Positions 1-8,085 of a stretch of DNA of 23,946 bases are shown piece by piece. The translations under genes and the position numbers were made by a program. Source of the DNA: Paulinella micropora (lineage: Eukaryota; Cercozoa; Imbricatea; Euglyphida). Within the stretch, counting starts at the first letter, position 1. Each line of letters begins with the position of its first letter. Location: NCBI GenBank assembly GCA_009731375.1, contig BJOX01000084.1, positions 55,589-79,534 on the forward strand, given 5' to 3'. The notes under the pieces are model-generated. The model saw only the letters and a program-made list of their open reading frames with translations. It searched no databases and was not told the DNA's origin.

Positions 1-56
1 TTTCTTTCTTTTCTTTTCTTTTTTTCTTTTTTTTTCTTTCTTTTTTTTTCTCCCTC
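1..56. repeat. T/C-rich low-complexity tract
   Basis: Nearly pure pyrimidine (T runs broken by single C). It is followed at 74-87 by a G homopolymer inside AT-rich DNA. No coding content is seen. Confidence 0.85.
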
Positions 57-107
57 CGGAACACAAATTTTCGGAGGGGGGGGGGGGTAATTTTTTTTAA
101 CACATAT

Positions 108-222
108 ATAATATATATGCATATACATACATATACATATATGTATATGTGTGCATGTATGTGTTTGTATGTTTGTACGAGAGAGGAAGAGAGTATACAT
201 ACATACATACACACACATACAT

Positions 223-261
<39 letters not shown>

Positions 262-300
262 ATAGACATATACAGACATATGTATCAATACATATATAAA
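108..300. repeat. TA/CA/CATA compound microsatellite
   Basis: Alternating TA, ATAC, CATA and CA units. The purest blocks are CATA/CA at about 198-236 and TA at 237-262. The short Tyr/Ile/His-rich frames across it on both strands are products of the repeat, not genes. Confidence 0.9.
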
Positions 301-384
301 TCACCATGCCGAACAGATGAGCAGCTTCCCTCCCTTCTGGCATATTTCACACGTAGCCATTACTAGAGGAGGCAGCTAACACCC

Positions 385-465
385 AAGAAAAAAGGCAATA
401 GCCCGAGAAAAACAGCAATAGATAAAGAACGAAGGTCATAGATAAAGAAAAAGACAATAGATGCA
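385..465. repeat. Degenerate ~20-bp minisatellite
   Basis: About four units that start AGAAAAA/AGAACGA and end CAATAG or CATAGATAA, spaced 19-20 bp. They sit immediately before the unrelated 30-bp array at 512. Confidence 0.6.
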
Positions 466-511
466 GAAAGGCTATGGAGGAGGGAAAACGGTAATAGACG
501 AAGGAAAAGGG

Positions 512-668
512 CACCACTGCCTTTATTTCCCTCCATTGCCTCATTACTGCCTTTATTTCCTTCCATTGCCCCACTACTGCCTTTATTTTCCATTGCCCAC
601 TACTACCTTGCCCCACTACTGCCTTTATTTTCCTCCCATTGCCTCACTACTGCCTTTATTTTCCCTCC
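512..668. repeat. ~30-bp minisatellite (ACTGCCTTTATTT units)
   Basis: Five to six tandem units beginning ACTGCCTTTATTT and containing CCATTGCC. The first two are 30 bp each (515-544, 545-574); later ones are 26, 16 and 31 bp through internal deletions; the last is truncated at the GA tract. Proline/leucine-rich frames across it are repeat artefacts. Confidence 0.8.
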
Positions 669-713
669 AGATAGAGAGAGGATATATATATTATACATAT
701 AGTATATATACAT

Positions 714-952
<239 letters not shown>

Positions 953-1289
953 NNNNNNNNNNNNNNNNNNNNNNNNNNNNNNNNNNNNNNNNNNNNNNNN
1001 NNNNNNNNNNNNNNNNNNNNNNNNNNNNNNNNNNNNNNNNNNNNNNNNNNNNNNNNNNNNNNNNNNNNNNNNNNNNNNNNNNNNNNNNNNNNNNNNNNNN
1101 NNNNNNNNNNNNNNNNNNNNNNNNNNNNNNNNNNNNNNNNNNNNNNNNNNNNNNNNNNNNNNNNNNNNNNNNNNNNNNNNNNNNNNNNNNNNNNNNNNNN
1201 NNNNNNNNNNNNNNNNNNNNNNNNNNNNNNNNNNNNNNNNNNNNNNNNNNNNNNNNNNNNNNNNNNNNNNNNNNNNNNNNNNNNNNNNN
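953..1289. other. Assembly gap, 337 N
   Basis: Run of N inside purine-repeat DNA (GA on the left, a 13-bp GA/AAA unit on the right). The assembly broke in the repeat, so the real repeat length is unknown. Confidence 1.
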
Positions 1290-1592
1290 GGAGAGAGAGA
1301 AAGGAGAGAGAGAAAGGAGAGAGAGAAAGGAGAGAAAGGAGAGAGAGAAAGGAGAGAGAGAAAGGAGAGAGAGAAAGGAGAAAGAGAAAGGAGAAAGAGA
1401 AAGGAGAGAGAGAAAGGAGAGAGAGAAAGGAGAGAGAGAAAGGAGAGAGAGAAAGAAGAGAGAGAGAAAGGAGAGAGAGAAAGGAGAGAGAGAAAGGAGA
1501 GAGAGAAAGGAGAGAGAGAAAGGAGAGAGAGAAAGGAGAGAGAGAAAGGAGAGAGAGAAAGGAGAGAGAGAAAGGAGAGAGAGAGAGAGAGA
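1290..1592. repeat. 13-bp minisatellite (GGAGAGAGAGAAA)n
   Basis: More than twenty tandem units of GGAGAGAGAGAAA with small variants (one shorter unit near 1330, AAAGAG variants near 1380-1395, one GAAGAG near 1455). A few GA units lead into the pentanucleotide array. Confidence 0.9.
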
Positions 1593-1880
1593 GATGAGAT
1601 GAGATGAAATGAGATGAGATGAGATGAGATGAGATGAGATGAGATGAGATTAGATGAGATGAGATGAGATGAGATGAGATGAGATGAGTTGAGATGAGAT
1701 GAAATGAGATGAGATGAGGTGAGATGAGATGAGGTGAGGTGAGATGAGGTGAGGTGAGGTGAGGTGAGGTGAGATGAGGTGAGATGAGGTGAGATGAGAT
1801 GAGATGAGATGAGATGAGACGAGACGAGACGAGACGAGATGAGACGCGATGAGATGAGATGAGATGAGATGAGAGATGAG
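1593..1880. repeat. (GATGA)n pentanucleotide array with zoned variants
   Basis: Over fifty units of GATGA. Variant units are clustered: mainly GATGA to about 1715, interspersed and then consecutive GGTGA at about 1717-1795, GATGA again, then a run of GACGA at about 1817-1840, then GATGA. Clustering suggests local amplification of mutated units. Confidence 0.9.
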
Positions 1881-2272
1881 GGAGAAAGACAGAGATGAGA
1901 GAGATGAGAGAGAGTGGAAAGAGATGAGAAAGAGATGAGAAAGAGATGAGAGATGCGATACAGAATCATTGAGAGATGAGAGAGATAAGAGAGAGATGAG
2001 AGATAGAAAGAGATAGAGTGAGATAGAGAGATAGAGAAAGAGAGAAAGAGAGAGAGAGAGAGAGAGATAGGGATAGAGATAGAGAGAGAGAGATAGATAG
2101 ATAGTAGATAGATAGAGAGAGAGAGAGATCAAGAGAGCGAGTGTGTGAGAGAGAGAGAGAGAGAGAATGAGAGAGAGAGAGAGAGAGATGAGATGAGATA
2201 GATGAGAGAGATGAGAGAGATGAAAGAGATGAGAGAGAGAGAGCGAGAGCGAGAGAGAGAGAGAGATGAGAT
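1881..2272. repeat. Mixed GA/GATGA/GATA purine-rich repeat
   Basis: Degenerate continuation of the neighbouring arrays: GAGAGAT units, GATA tracts around 2060-2120, and GA tracts up to 2265. No open frame other than repeat translations. Confidence 0.85.
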
Positions 2273-2416
2273 ACATTATATGCATATACATATATATATA
2301 TATTATATAATATAAATATATATATATATATACATATATATGTACATATATATACATATATGTGTACATATATATGTACATATGTACATATATATATGTG
2401 TGTGTGTGTGTATAAT

Positions 2417-2475
<59 letters not shown>

Positions 2476-2486
2476 CATATATATAC

Positions 2487-2532
<46 letters not shown>

Positions 2533-2592
2533 AAATATGTATACATATATATACATATATATATACATATATATACATATATATATACCATT
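2273..2592. repeat. TA/CATA/CA/TG compound microsatellite
   Basis: TA and TATACA units with a TG tract at 2396-2411 directly followed by a CA tract at 2417-2434, then TA tracts. TG followed by CA makes a potential hairpin. The Tyr/Ile-rich frames are artefacts. Confidence 0.9.
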
Positions 2593-2767
2593 TACCAACT
2601 GTATTATATATATTTAAAGAAAAAATTTGCAAACTTATAATTAAATGTAATTTGTTTCTCTGACCATTATCAAGGTCAAGGTCGAATCCAAGCACCCACG
2701 ATTCCAAAAAAAAACCTCCACAACTAACCATGCGACCTATATATGAGTTTATGACAACCTCTAGAGC
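2593..2767. other. Unique AT-rich spacer
   Basis: Non-repetitive DNA between the microsatellite block and the LINE remnant; it includes one A8 run near 2707. I see no gene or RNA in it. Confidence 0.5.
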
Positions 2768-3139
2768 TTATAAAAGCTCTTTAATGGCTACATTGAAGTC
2801 CTTCAGAAAATCCCTCATAACATGAGTATGAAAAGAAGAGTTTAAGGACCAAGTGCCTAATAAAGATGTCCAATGAGAGTTACTAGAAATAGTACCATCA
2901 GGAGAAACAGTCGAGCCAACATATTTCAGTTGTAGAGACTTTAGAATAGGCTTTGTTAAAGCGCAGTCATTAAAGACATGTAGTTCTGAATGTTCATTTG
3001 TTGTGCAAATTCCGCAGGGAATATTCACAGGAGTACCAAAGCCTCTATGAGAAAGGCCAAAACGAAGGCAACCTGCTCTAGCGAGAGAGATCAATCTTCT
3101 CCCACCCTCATAATTACCTTTCGTTAAATAAAGTTCCAT
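2768..3139 (-). pseudogene. Non-LTR (LINE-type) retrotransposon remnant, C-terminal end of ORF2
   Basis: A 123-codon minus-strand frame, open from a TAA about 45 bases upstream of the first ATG. It looks like the region after the RT domain of LINE polyproteins: a stretch containing GRRLISLARAGCLRF, then a cysteine-histidine knuckle CGIC-x(7)-E-x2-LHVFNDC. LINE ORF2 proteins commonly end with such a C-x2-C...H...C motif. RT and endonuclease domains are missing, so this is the 3' end of a 5'-truncated copy, the usual outcome of LINE insertion. It lies opposite in strand to the RT fragment at 3801-4060, so the two come from different insertions or an inversion. The family assignment is inference from motif layout. 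Confidence 0.6.
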
Positions 3140-3195
3140 GGATAAATTTTTCTTGAGTTCCTTGTCTTGAGCATTTTAGTAAAAAGTTGCGTCAG

Positions 3196-3235
3196 CCGGT
3201 CAGTGGTGGGTGCGTCACTTTTGGCAACTGACCGG
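3196..3235. repeat. Perfect 9-bp inverted repeat (hairpin)
   Basis: CCGGTCAGT at 3196-3204 is matched by its exact reverse complement ACTGACCGG at 3227-3235, with a 22-base loop. It is GC-richer than its surroundings. The role is unknown. Confidence 0.6.
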
Positions 3236-3518
3236 GAAAAAAAAGCCCGTTTCATTCTCGATGCTTGCAGAGGTGATTTTCATCACAATCAGACACGCCT
3301 GAGTGCAGATACTGCAGACAGGCAAAGGAGGGGGCATCAAAGTTGGGACTCTCTGTTTATGTGAGATGTGATGTGTACTGGGAGAGAAAGTCAATTAATG
3401 GATGCTTTTAGATGTATCTTTATGTTTTCACACAAATACTGTCCCATCTGTGCTCCCGCGCAAGTTTGCTTCATAGTTTTGAACGTGGACCCACAAACAC
3501 CCCAACCACTGCAGCCTT

Positions 3519-3667
3519 CCTCCTCCTCCTCCTCCTCCTCCTTCTCCTCCTCCTTCTTCTTCTTCTTCTTCTTCTTCTTCTTCTTCTTCTTCTTCTTCTT
3601 CTTCTTCTTCTTCTTCTTCTTCTTCTTCTTCGTCTTCTTCTTCTTCTTCTTCTTCTTCTTCTTCTTG
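3519..3667. repeat. (TCC)n then (CTT)n trinucleotide microsatellite
   Basis: Eight or so TCC units, then about 40 CTT units with a single CGT interruption near 3631. The poly-Leu, poly-Phe, poly-Glu and poly-Arg frames here come only from the repeat. Confidence 0.95.
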
Positions 3668-3721
3668 TATAATAAATATTTTCTGGTGACAAGTGTGCAC
3701 TTCCTATTTTATTCATCAAGC

Positions 3722-3800
3722 GGTTGCGTAGCTCAGTTGGTTAGGTCGGAGCATCGAGCTGTTAACTCGGGGGTCCCTGGTTGGAGCCCAGGCGTGACCG
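3722..3800 (+). tRNA. tRNA-Asn(GUU)-like gene or tRNA-derived SINE head
   Basis: The full cloverleaf can be drawn. Acceptor 3722-3728 pairs with 3793-3799 (7 bp, two G-T), then T-A, D stem GCTC/GAGC (3731-3734, 3749-3752), anticodon stem TCGAG/CTCGG with a 7-base loop holding GTT at 3761-3763, a 5-base variable region, and T stem CCTGG/CCAGG. The A box TAGCTCAGTTGG is consensus. Oddities: the D loop is 14 bases, longer than usual, and the T loop is TTGGAGC, so the invariant C56 is G and the B box is off consensus. T4 and T6 runs at 3803-3813 would serve as pol III terminator. The fold supports tRNA ancestry; the B-box change and the adjoining LINE sequence favour a pseudo-tRNA or SINE over a working gene. 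Confidence 0.55.
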
Positions 3801-4060
3801 CCTTTTCTTTTTTGCTTCATGAACTACTTGCTAACCATAAGGGTCCTGTTTTCTCTGCTTTCTTAGATGTGTCTAAGGATTATGATTATGTTGAAAGAGA
3901 TCTAGACCTAGGCCTTCTTTGGATGAAATTGGCTAGATTGGAATTCGAAAGGATATCGATGGGAGCTTCGTCGGTTTCTAGTTTTTTCTTACGTGCGTTG
4001 AAAGGCCTGTATCATTCAGTTCAGAGTCGAGGTGATATTCAGAATGGTATGTCTGATTGA
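3801..4060 (+). pseudogene. LINE-type reverse transcriptase fragment
   Basis: The plus-strand frame directly after the tRNA-like sequence encodes a piece of a non-LTR retrotransposon RT. The key match is the block FSAFLDVSKDYDYVERD, which is RT motif A of LINEs (F-x-D-x-x-K-A-Y/F-D-x-V, with the first catalytic Asp; the usual Ala after Lys is Asp here). It continues with LLWMKLARLEF and a helix ending LKGLYHSVQSR, the usual order. The frame ends at a TGA near 4058, and no downstream YxDD box follows. About 80 residues of a roughly 1000-residue protein remain. The 5' border coincides with the tRNA-like 3' end. Confidence 0.7.
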
Positions 4061-4331
4061 TTTGATGCAGGGAGAAAAGTGAGACAATTGTACGGTGTCC
4101 TCTTTCGAAATCTCCTTTATACAGTTATGTAATTAATCTAGTTAATTTACGTATACTTTATTGTTTATCTAGTTTATATTATTATATATACATGTACAGC
4201 TGACTTATAATTAGCTAAGTTGTTACTTGACTCTAATACGGGTATCTCGGTTGGTTGGGGCAAGTAGCCAGATAGTCACTTGATTTCTCCCCTGCTTATT
4301 AGTTCTAGTAGTATAGTTCACTACCCGGAAT
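4061..4331. other. Featureless AT-rich spacer
   Basis: No open frame of note, no RNA fold or repeat recognised. Confidence 0.5.
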
Positions 4332-4980
4332 GTGAATATTGATTTTCATCAATATGTCCAAAAAAATATTAATTTTTCAATATTAATATTGATTCAAAAT
4401 CAATATCTCCCCCCCCCCAAAAAAAATGGTTTTGAAATCAATATTAATACTAGTACTTAGTAATATCGATTTATTTTTTAAAGAAAATTTTTATGAAACC
4501 AAGGCAAAAAAAATATTGATTTTGCTGCAGTATAAATCTTGCACATTATTGTCACTAGTTTTCAAGTATTTTCACGCGAAGTTATAAAAAAATTAATAAA
4601 AAAATTCATTTTATGCAATATTAATATTGATTTTTAATACAATATTAATATTAAAAAACTACAACATTTATATTAAAATCAAGCAATATAAATATTGTAT
4701 CTTTTCAATATAAATTTGAATGTTCAGAAACAACTGTATGTGAGGGCCCATCTGAAACAATTAGCAATGTAATAAAAATTTCTTCCTGGGAAATGTTTGT
4801 TATGTTTCCAATCGTTTCTGCCTGACATGTAAAATCACAATAATTATATTGCTTATTTGCAATATTTATATTAAAAGCTACAATATTTCTATTGTAAAAC
4901 TGCAATATTTATATGGCATAATCTTGATATGAACATTGTATTTTTTCAATATGTATATTGATTTTATTCTCGAATTGATA
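4332..4980. repeat. Decayed ~22-bp AT-rich tandem repeat
   Basis: Many diverged copies of CAATATTWATATT followed by 8-11 variable bases. Clearest runs: 4616-4730 (spacings about 24, 24, 20, 22, 22) and 4858-4970 (spacings about 22-23). More copies lie at 4348-4450. Non-repeat DNA interrupts at about 4455-4610 and 4735-4850. No coding content. Confidence 0.6.
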
Positions 4981-4986
4981 GTACAG

Positions 4987-5192
4987 GTTCTTCTTCTTCT
5001 TCTTCTTCTTCTTCTTCTTCTTCTTCTTCTTCTTCTTCTTCTTGTTTTTCTTCTTGTTCTTCTTCTTGTTCTTCTTCGTCTTCTTCTTCTTGTTCTTCTC
5101 CTTCTTCTTGTTCTTCTTCTTCTTCTTCTTCTTCTTCTTCTTGTTCTTCTTCTTCTCCTTCTTCTTCTTCTTCTTCTTCTTCTTCTTCTTCA
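4987..5192. repeat. (CTT)n microsatellite with TTG/CTC interruptions
   Basis: About 65 trinucleotide units, mostly CTT, with scattered TTG, CGT and CTC units, which read as Glu with occasional Gln, Asp and Gly on the minus strand. All interruptions are substitutions that keep the 3-base period. Confidence 0.95.
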
Positions 5193-5211
5193 CCTCGTGC
5201 GGGTCTTCCTC

Positions 5212-5400
5212 TTAGTAATACTTGTTCTTTTTTTTCTTCTTCTTCGTCTGTGTCGTCTAAATCTACAACTTCCAATTGCGCATGCTGCTGTGGTTGTTGC
5301 GGTTGTAGTTGTTGATGTTGCTGATGCTGTTGTTCTTCCTCTTAGTCTGTTTCGTCTGAATCTACAACTTGCAAGTGCTGCTGTTGTTGGCGTTTTTGTC
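5212..5400. repeat. ~120-bp imperfect direct duplication
   Basis: The segment CTTCCTCTTAG...CGTCTGTGTCGTCTAAATC...TGCTGCTG at 5208-5293 recurs in shortened form from 5335 to 5385. It encodes the duplicated VVD-acidic block on the minus strand. A G/T-rich TTGTTG/CTG tract continues to about 5490. Confidence 0.5.
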
Positions 5401-5854
5401 GTTGTCCTTGTCCCTGCTGTGGTTGCTGCGGTTGTCGTTGTTGCTGCTCTGGTTGTTGCGGTGGTCGTTGTTGATGTTGCTGATGTGGTTCACGTTGTTG
5501 TTCCCCCAATTGCCGCCGTGTAGAATTCTAAAGTAGGGAGCATATCATGTCAGTCCACTTGTCTATACATTCATCCCCGCCATGTACCCGCTCCCGCTTA
5601 TACCATATAAAAATCCCAAACCCGCCCCCATAGACCCCTTTCTTATTTCGCTGCCCAAAACCCCTATTTGTTTTCTTATTCTGTATCTACCGCAAACTCC
5701 TCCCCATTTGTGCCCTTTCCTTCCTTCCCCAATAACCCCTACACCTCGTCCCAGTTCGCCCTTTCCCACTCCTCCTTAGGGATGCCTCTCATCCACTCTA
5801 CCACCTCCGCCGCAGTCTCTTGCCGACTGTTCTCCTTCTTTGCCGGTTCCTCTC

Positions 5855-6175
5855 TTATCCTCTCGTGTCCTCTCGTCTCTCTATCTCCCTAACCGGTTCC
5901 TTTTCCCTCTGAACCCTCTGTCTATAATCCATCCGTAATTCCTGAACCCATTCCCGTGTCTCGGCGCTCTTCCAGTCCTTGTCAGGTCCCCTCGGGTTCA
6001 GCAATTCTATCGAACCCCTTAGCCGTAAAAGCTGAGCCTCCACAAACATTGTCCAACTGTATTCACCCCGCTTCCTTAAAACGTCAATCCACCATCTTGC
6101 CTGCTGAGGCTTTCCTCTCGCACAAGCCCATGCAGTATGTATCCGCTCCTTTCCATGTCCCCTCCACTTTTGCAA
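5855..6175 (-). CDS. Unrecognised 106-codon ORF, Arg/Glu-rich
   Basis: I do not recognise this. It encodes a mixed helical-looking peptide with several Trp (for example QARWWIDVLRKRGEYSWTMF), a Leu-rich stretch, then a charged segment ending in Arg/Glu repeats. Composition is less repetitive than the neighbouring frames, the main reason to list it. Neighbouring frames upstream are broken by many stops. It could be a fragment of a retroelement gag-like ORF or a chance frame in purine-rich DNA, where stops containing T are under-represented. Confidence 0.2.
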   Translation of the reverse strand: MQKWRGHGKERIHTAWACARGKPQQARWWIDVLRKRGEYSWTMFVEAQLLRLRGSIELLNPRGPDKDWKSAETREWVQELRMDYRQRVQREKEPVREIERREDTRG

Positions 6176-6455
6176 TTACTGCCATAAAAGCGAATTCATG
6201 CCTCGCCTACTCTGTGGCCGCAAATATTTTCCATATCTCTTGCTTCTCTACCCAGTCCCATCCATACCATTAAAGTTCCCATAAATCCCTAATCGCCATC
6301 CAACGTTTATCATTGCACCCGTTCTGGCCCCAGCATTTTCCCCACTTCACACCCCACTCGCTCCCCATTTCCTCCAGATTCTGAGAAACCGTTGAGCTCC
6401 CTCCTCGACTTTGTATTCCACCCCCATCGTCAGCCCTTCTCTTTCTCCGTCGCCT

Positions 6456-7001
6456 CTAAATTCTCCGCTTCTTCCTTGCTCGTCTGTTGCAATGCCTCCT
6501 AAAGTAGGGACGAAAGGTACTATGTCTTGTGTCTGTCTGACTTCGCCCACTCTCCGTCTTTTCTTCCCTCTTTTTCCCCCTCCCCCTTCCTGAGACCCTC
6601 TTCCATTTCCGCCCATTCCTCATTCCACTGAAACGATTCTCCCAACTCTTGTTAGGCTCTTCCCCCTCCATACGTTCCCTCTTACCCCTTTCCCCTTTTC
6701 CCCTCTTATTTGACTTTCTGTTTGCCCTCTCTCTCTCTCTCTCTGCGTTTCCGCGTATCGTGCACATCATATTCTCTTCATTGCCAAGTTCACGAGAGTT
6801 TCCTTCGAAGCCGCTGCTTGCTCTACCAATGATCCTTTTAGCCCTCTCAATATCCCTTTGACATATATACCCGGCCTTCAGGCACTCCTCCAACTCGTCC
6901 CGTGAATTCTCGTATTCCTGAATAGCTTGAGCTATGTGTCTGTAGATGTCCTTGCCTATCCTTATCTCTCCTCGGTCTCCTCTTCCCATGCCTCGTGCCA
7001 A
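6456..7001 (-). CDS. Unrecognised 181-codon ORF, Lys/Arg/Glu-rich
   Basis: The N-terminal ~65 residues look like ordinary helical protein (containing DIYRHIAQAIQEYENSRDEL and a CLKAGYICQRDIERA stretch). The rest is a highly charged Arg/Lys/Glu/Gly region with an RERERAN tract from a CT microsatellite at about 6728-6743. It ends in a basic tail. No domain recognised. The charged half fits a nucleic-acid-binding tail, but such composition is forced by the purine-rich strand, so coding status is doubtful. Confidence 0.22.
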   Translation of the reverse strand: MARGMGRGDRGEIRIGKDIYRHIAQAIQEYENSRDELEECLKAGYICQRDIERAKRIIGRASSGFEGNSRELGNEENMMCTIRGNAERERERANRKSNKRGKGERGKRERMEGEEPNKSWENRFSGMRNGRKWKRVSGRGRGKKREEKTESGRSQTDTRHSTFRPYFRRHCNRRARKKRRI

Positions 7002-7189
7002 TATTCTGGCTGTCTCTGTTCCTCCTCCCCTTTGGCCCCATCGTCAGACTTCTTCCCCTCCATCACTCTCCTAAGTTAAGGTAGGCCCTGGGACAAAATT
7101 GCCCATGATCCCTCCCATGCTTGATATCGGTACCCCCTATACCCCCTTCCTGCATCCCTTTCCCCACTCTTCTTCAAGTCCTTCACCCC

Positions 7190-7687
7190 CTACAAGTTCC
7201 CCTTCAAGTCCCCCCAACTCTCCTTCCTCCATCCCCATTCCCCTTCAAGTTCCCCATGCACCCTTCTACGCACTTCTACATTGCGTCTGCATGTCCCTTC
7301 CAGACATGCCGTCAGTAGGCGTGTGATATGGTCGAAACAGTCAATAATTCGTCTCATGGAAAAAGTCAGCAAATATACTTTAAAATTTTCCCTTTTGAGT
7401 TGGCACGGTTCTGTCGTCTTCTGTCTGCTATTACCCGTCCCATTTGTCGACCCCCTTTTGCGCCATGATGGCGTCATCTTACCCCCTTGAAAAAACCCCC
7501 TTATCCCTCGAATTCCGACCCCGTTTTTCAAGTTCCTCGTGTAGTCCCCCTTGCCCTTATATATCCCTCTTAGTAGAAACCCGCCTGCTTGTCTCCCCAT
7601 TCCGTAAAAACGTCCCCCCTGACCCCCCTTGACCGACCGATATTTCTGCCTCAAAACCTCTCTTGTTCCATCATTTTCCCCTTGCAA
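7190..7687 (-). CDS. Unrecognised 165-codon ORF, Gly/Arg-rich
   Basis: The N-terminal two thirds are Gly/Lys/Arg-rich (simple composition). A central block around residues 105-130 (FSMRRIIDCFDHITRLLTAC) looks more protein-like. No homology recognised. It starts in the same purine-rich strand context as the ORFs at 5855 and 6456 and is equally doubtful. Confidence 0.15.
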   Translation of the reverse strand: MQGENDGTREVLRQKYRSVKGGQGGRFYGMGRQAGGFLLRGIYKGKGDYTRNLKNGVGIRGIRGFFQGGKMTPSWRKRGSTNGTGNSRQKTTEPCQLKRENFKVYLLTFSMRRIIDCFDHITRLLTACLEGTCRRNVEVRRRVHGELEGEWGWRKESWGDLKGNL

Positions 7688-7866
7688 ATTCTTGTGAGTT
7701 TACCCCCCATTCCCTTCTGTTATGCCTACTCCGAAGCCTCTCCCCCCTACGTCACCATATCACCAAATATGTCTTTTTCCAACCAAAACCCCTTGTCGTC
7801 TGTGCTGATTTCATGTCCCCCAACCCAAGTCAGCATGACACATTCACTTTCCACCCACCAGAACAC

Positions 7867-8085
7867 ATAAAAACCATCATATAAATAAAAGGATAAGCAA
7901 CTACAAACCAAACGTGAATGTTGTATATCTGAATGGTTTCCCATAAATTTCCTCTCAGGCTTGTACCGGTACATAAANNNNNNNNNNATAAAAACCATCA
8001 TAAAAGGACAAGCAATTACGAACTAAACGTGAATTTTGTATATCCGAATGGTTCCTCATAAATTTCCACTTGTCCCGTACATAAA
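7867..8085. repeat. ~100-bp direct repeat flanking an assembly gap
   Basis: Copy 1 (7867-7977) and copy 2 (7988-8085) both run from ATAAAAACCATCAT to GTACATAAA, with about 85-90 % identity by eye and a 6-base indel near the start. They are separated only by the N gap. Confidence 0.85.
7978..7987. other. Assembly gap, 10 N
   Basis: Ten N exactly between the two copies of a ~100-bp repeat; ten is a typical placeholder length, so the true distance is unknown. Confidence 1.

Larger units (their letters stand above)
4964..5530 (-). pseudogene. Gln-rich then Glu-rich reading frame with AT-hook-like motif, broken by one stop
   Basis: One minus-strand frame, open from about 5530 to 4964 except for a TAA at 5342-5344. 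In order it encodes a Gln/His/Pro-rich stretch, a block VVDSDETD just before the stop, a second Gln-rich stretch, the paralogous block LEVVDLDDTDEEEE, the basic motif RGRPARG (GRP core as in AT-hooks, minor-groove DNA binding), a long Glu tract, and a short tail PVLSIRE. The repeated VVD-acidic block shows internal duplication at protein level. The Glu tract is the CTT microsatellite read in reverse, so the repeat may have expanded inside a former coding exon. No start codon is clear, and no family recognised. It could still be a chance frame in low-complexity DNA. Confidence 0.35.
5531..7866. other. Strand-asymmetric pyrimidine-rich region
   Basis: The plus strand is very rich in C and T (runs of CCCC, CTTCC, CTCTCT), so the minus strand is purine-rich. 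Short cryptic repeats such as TTCAAGT(T)CCCC occur around 7167-7255. The minus strand has several open frames coding Arg/Lys/Glu/Gly-rich peptides, the best of which are listed separately. No recognised domain, RNA or terminal repeat. It may be a decayed retroelement or just purine-biased DNA. Confidence 0.4.

Noticed and set aside
1290-1592. CRISPR-like array
   Set aside because: Units are head-to-tail 13-mers with no unique spacers; eukaryotic minisatellite.
2396-2434. Transcription terminator hairpin from TG/CA tracts
   Set aside because: Simple dinucleotide runs in a microsatellite; no gene ends nearby.
3412-3719. Poly-Leu, poly-Phe, poly-Glu and poly-Arg ORFs
   Set aside because: All derive from one CTT microsatellite read in different frames; unlike the 4964-5530 region, no protein-like flank goes with them.
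4705-4905. 66-codon minus ORF in the AT-rich region
   Set aside because: It crosses decayed repeat units and has no protein-like feature.
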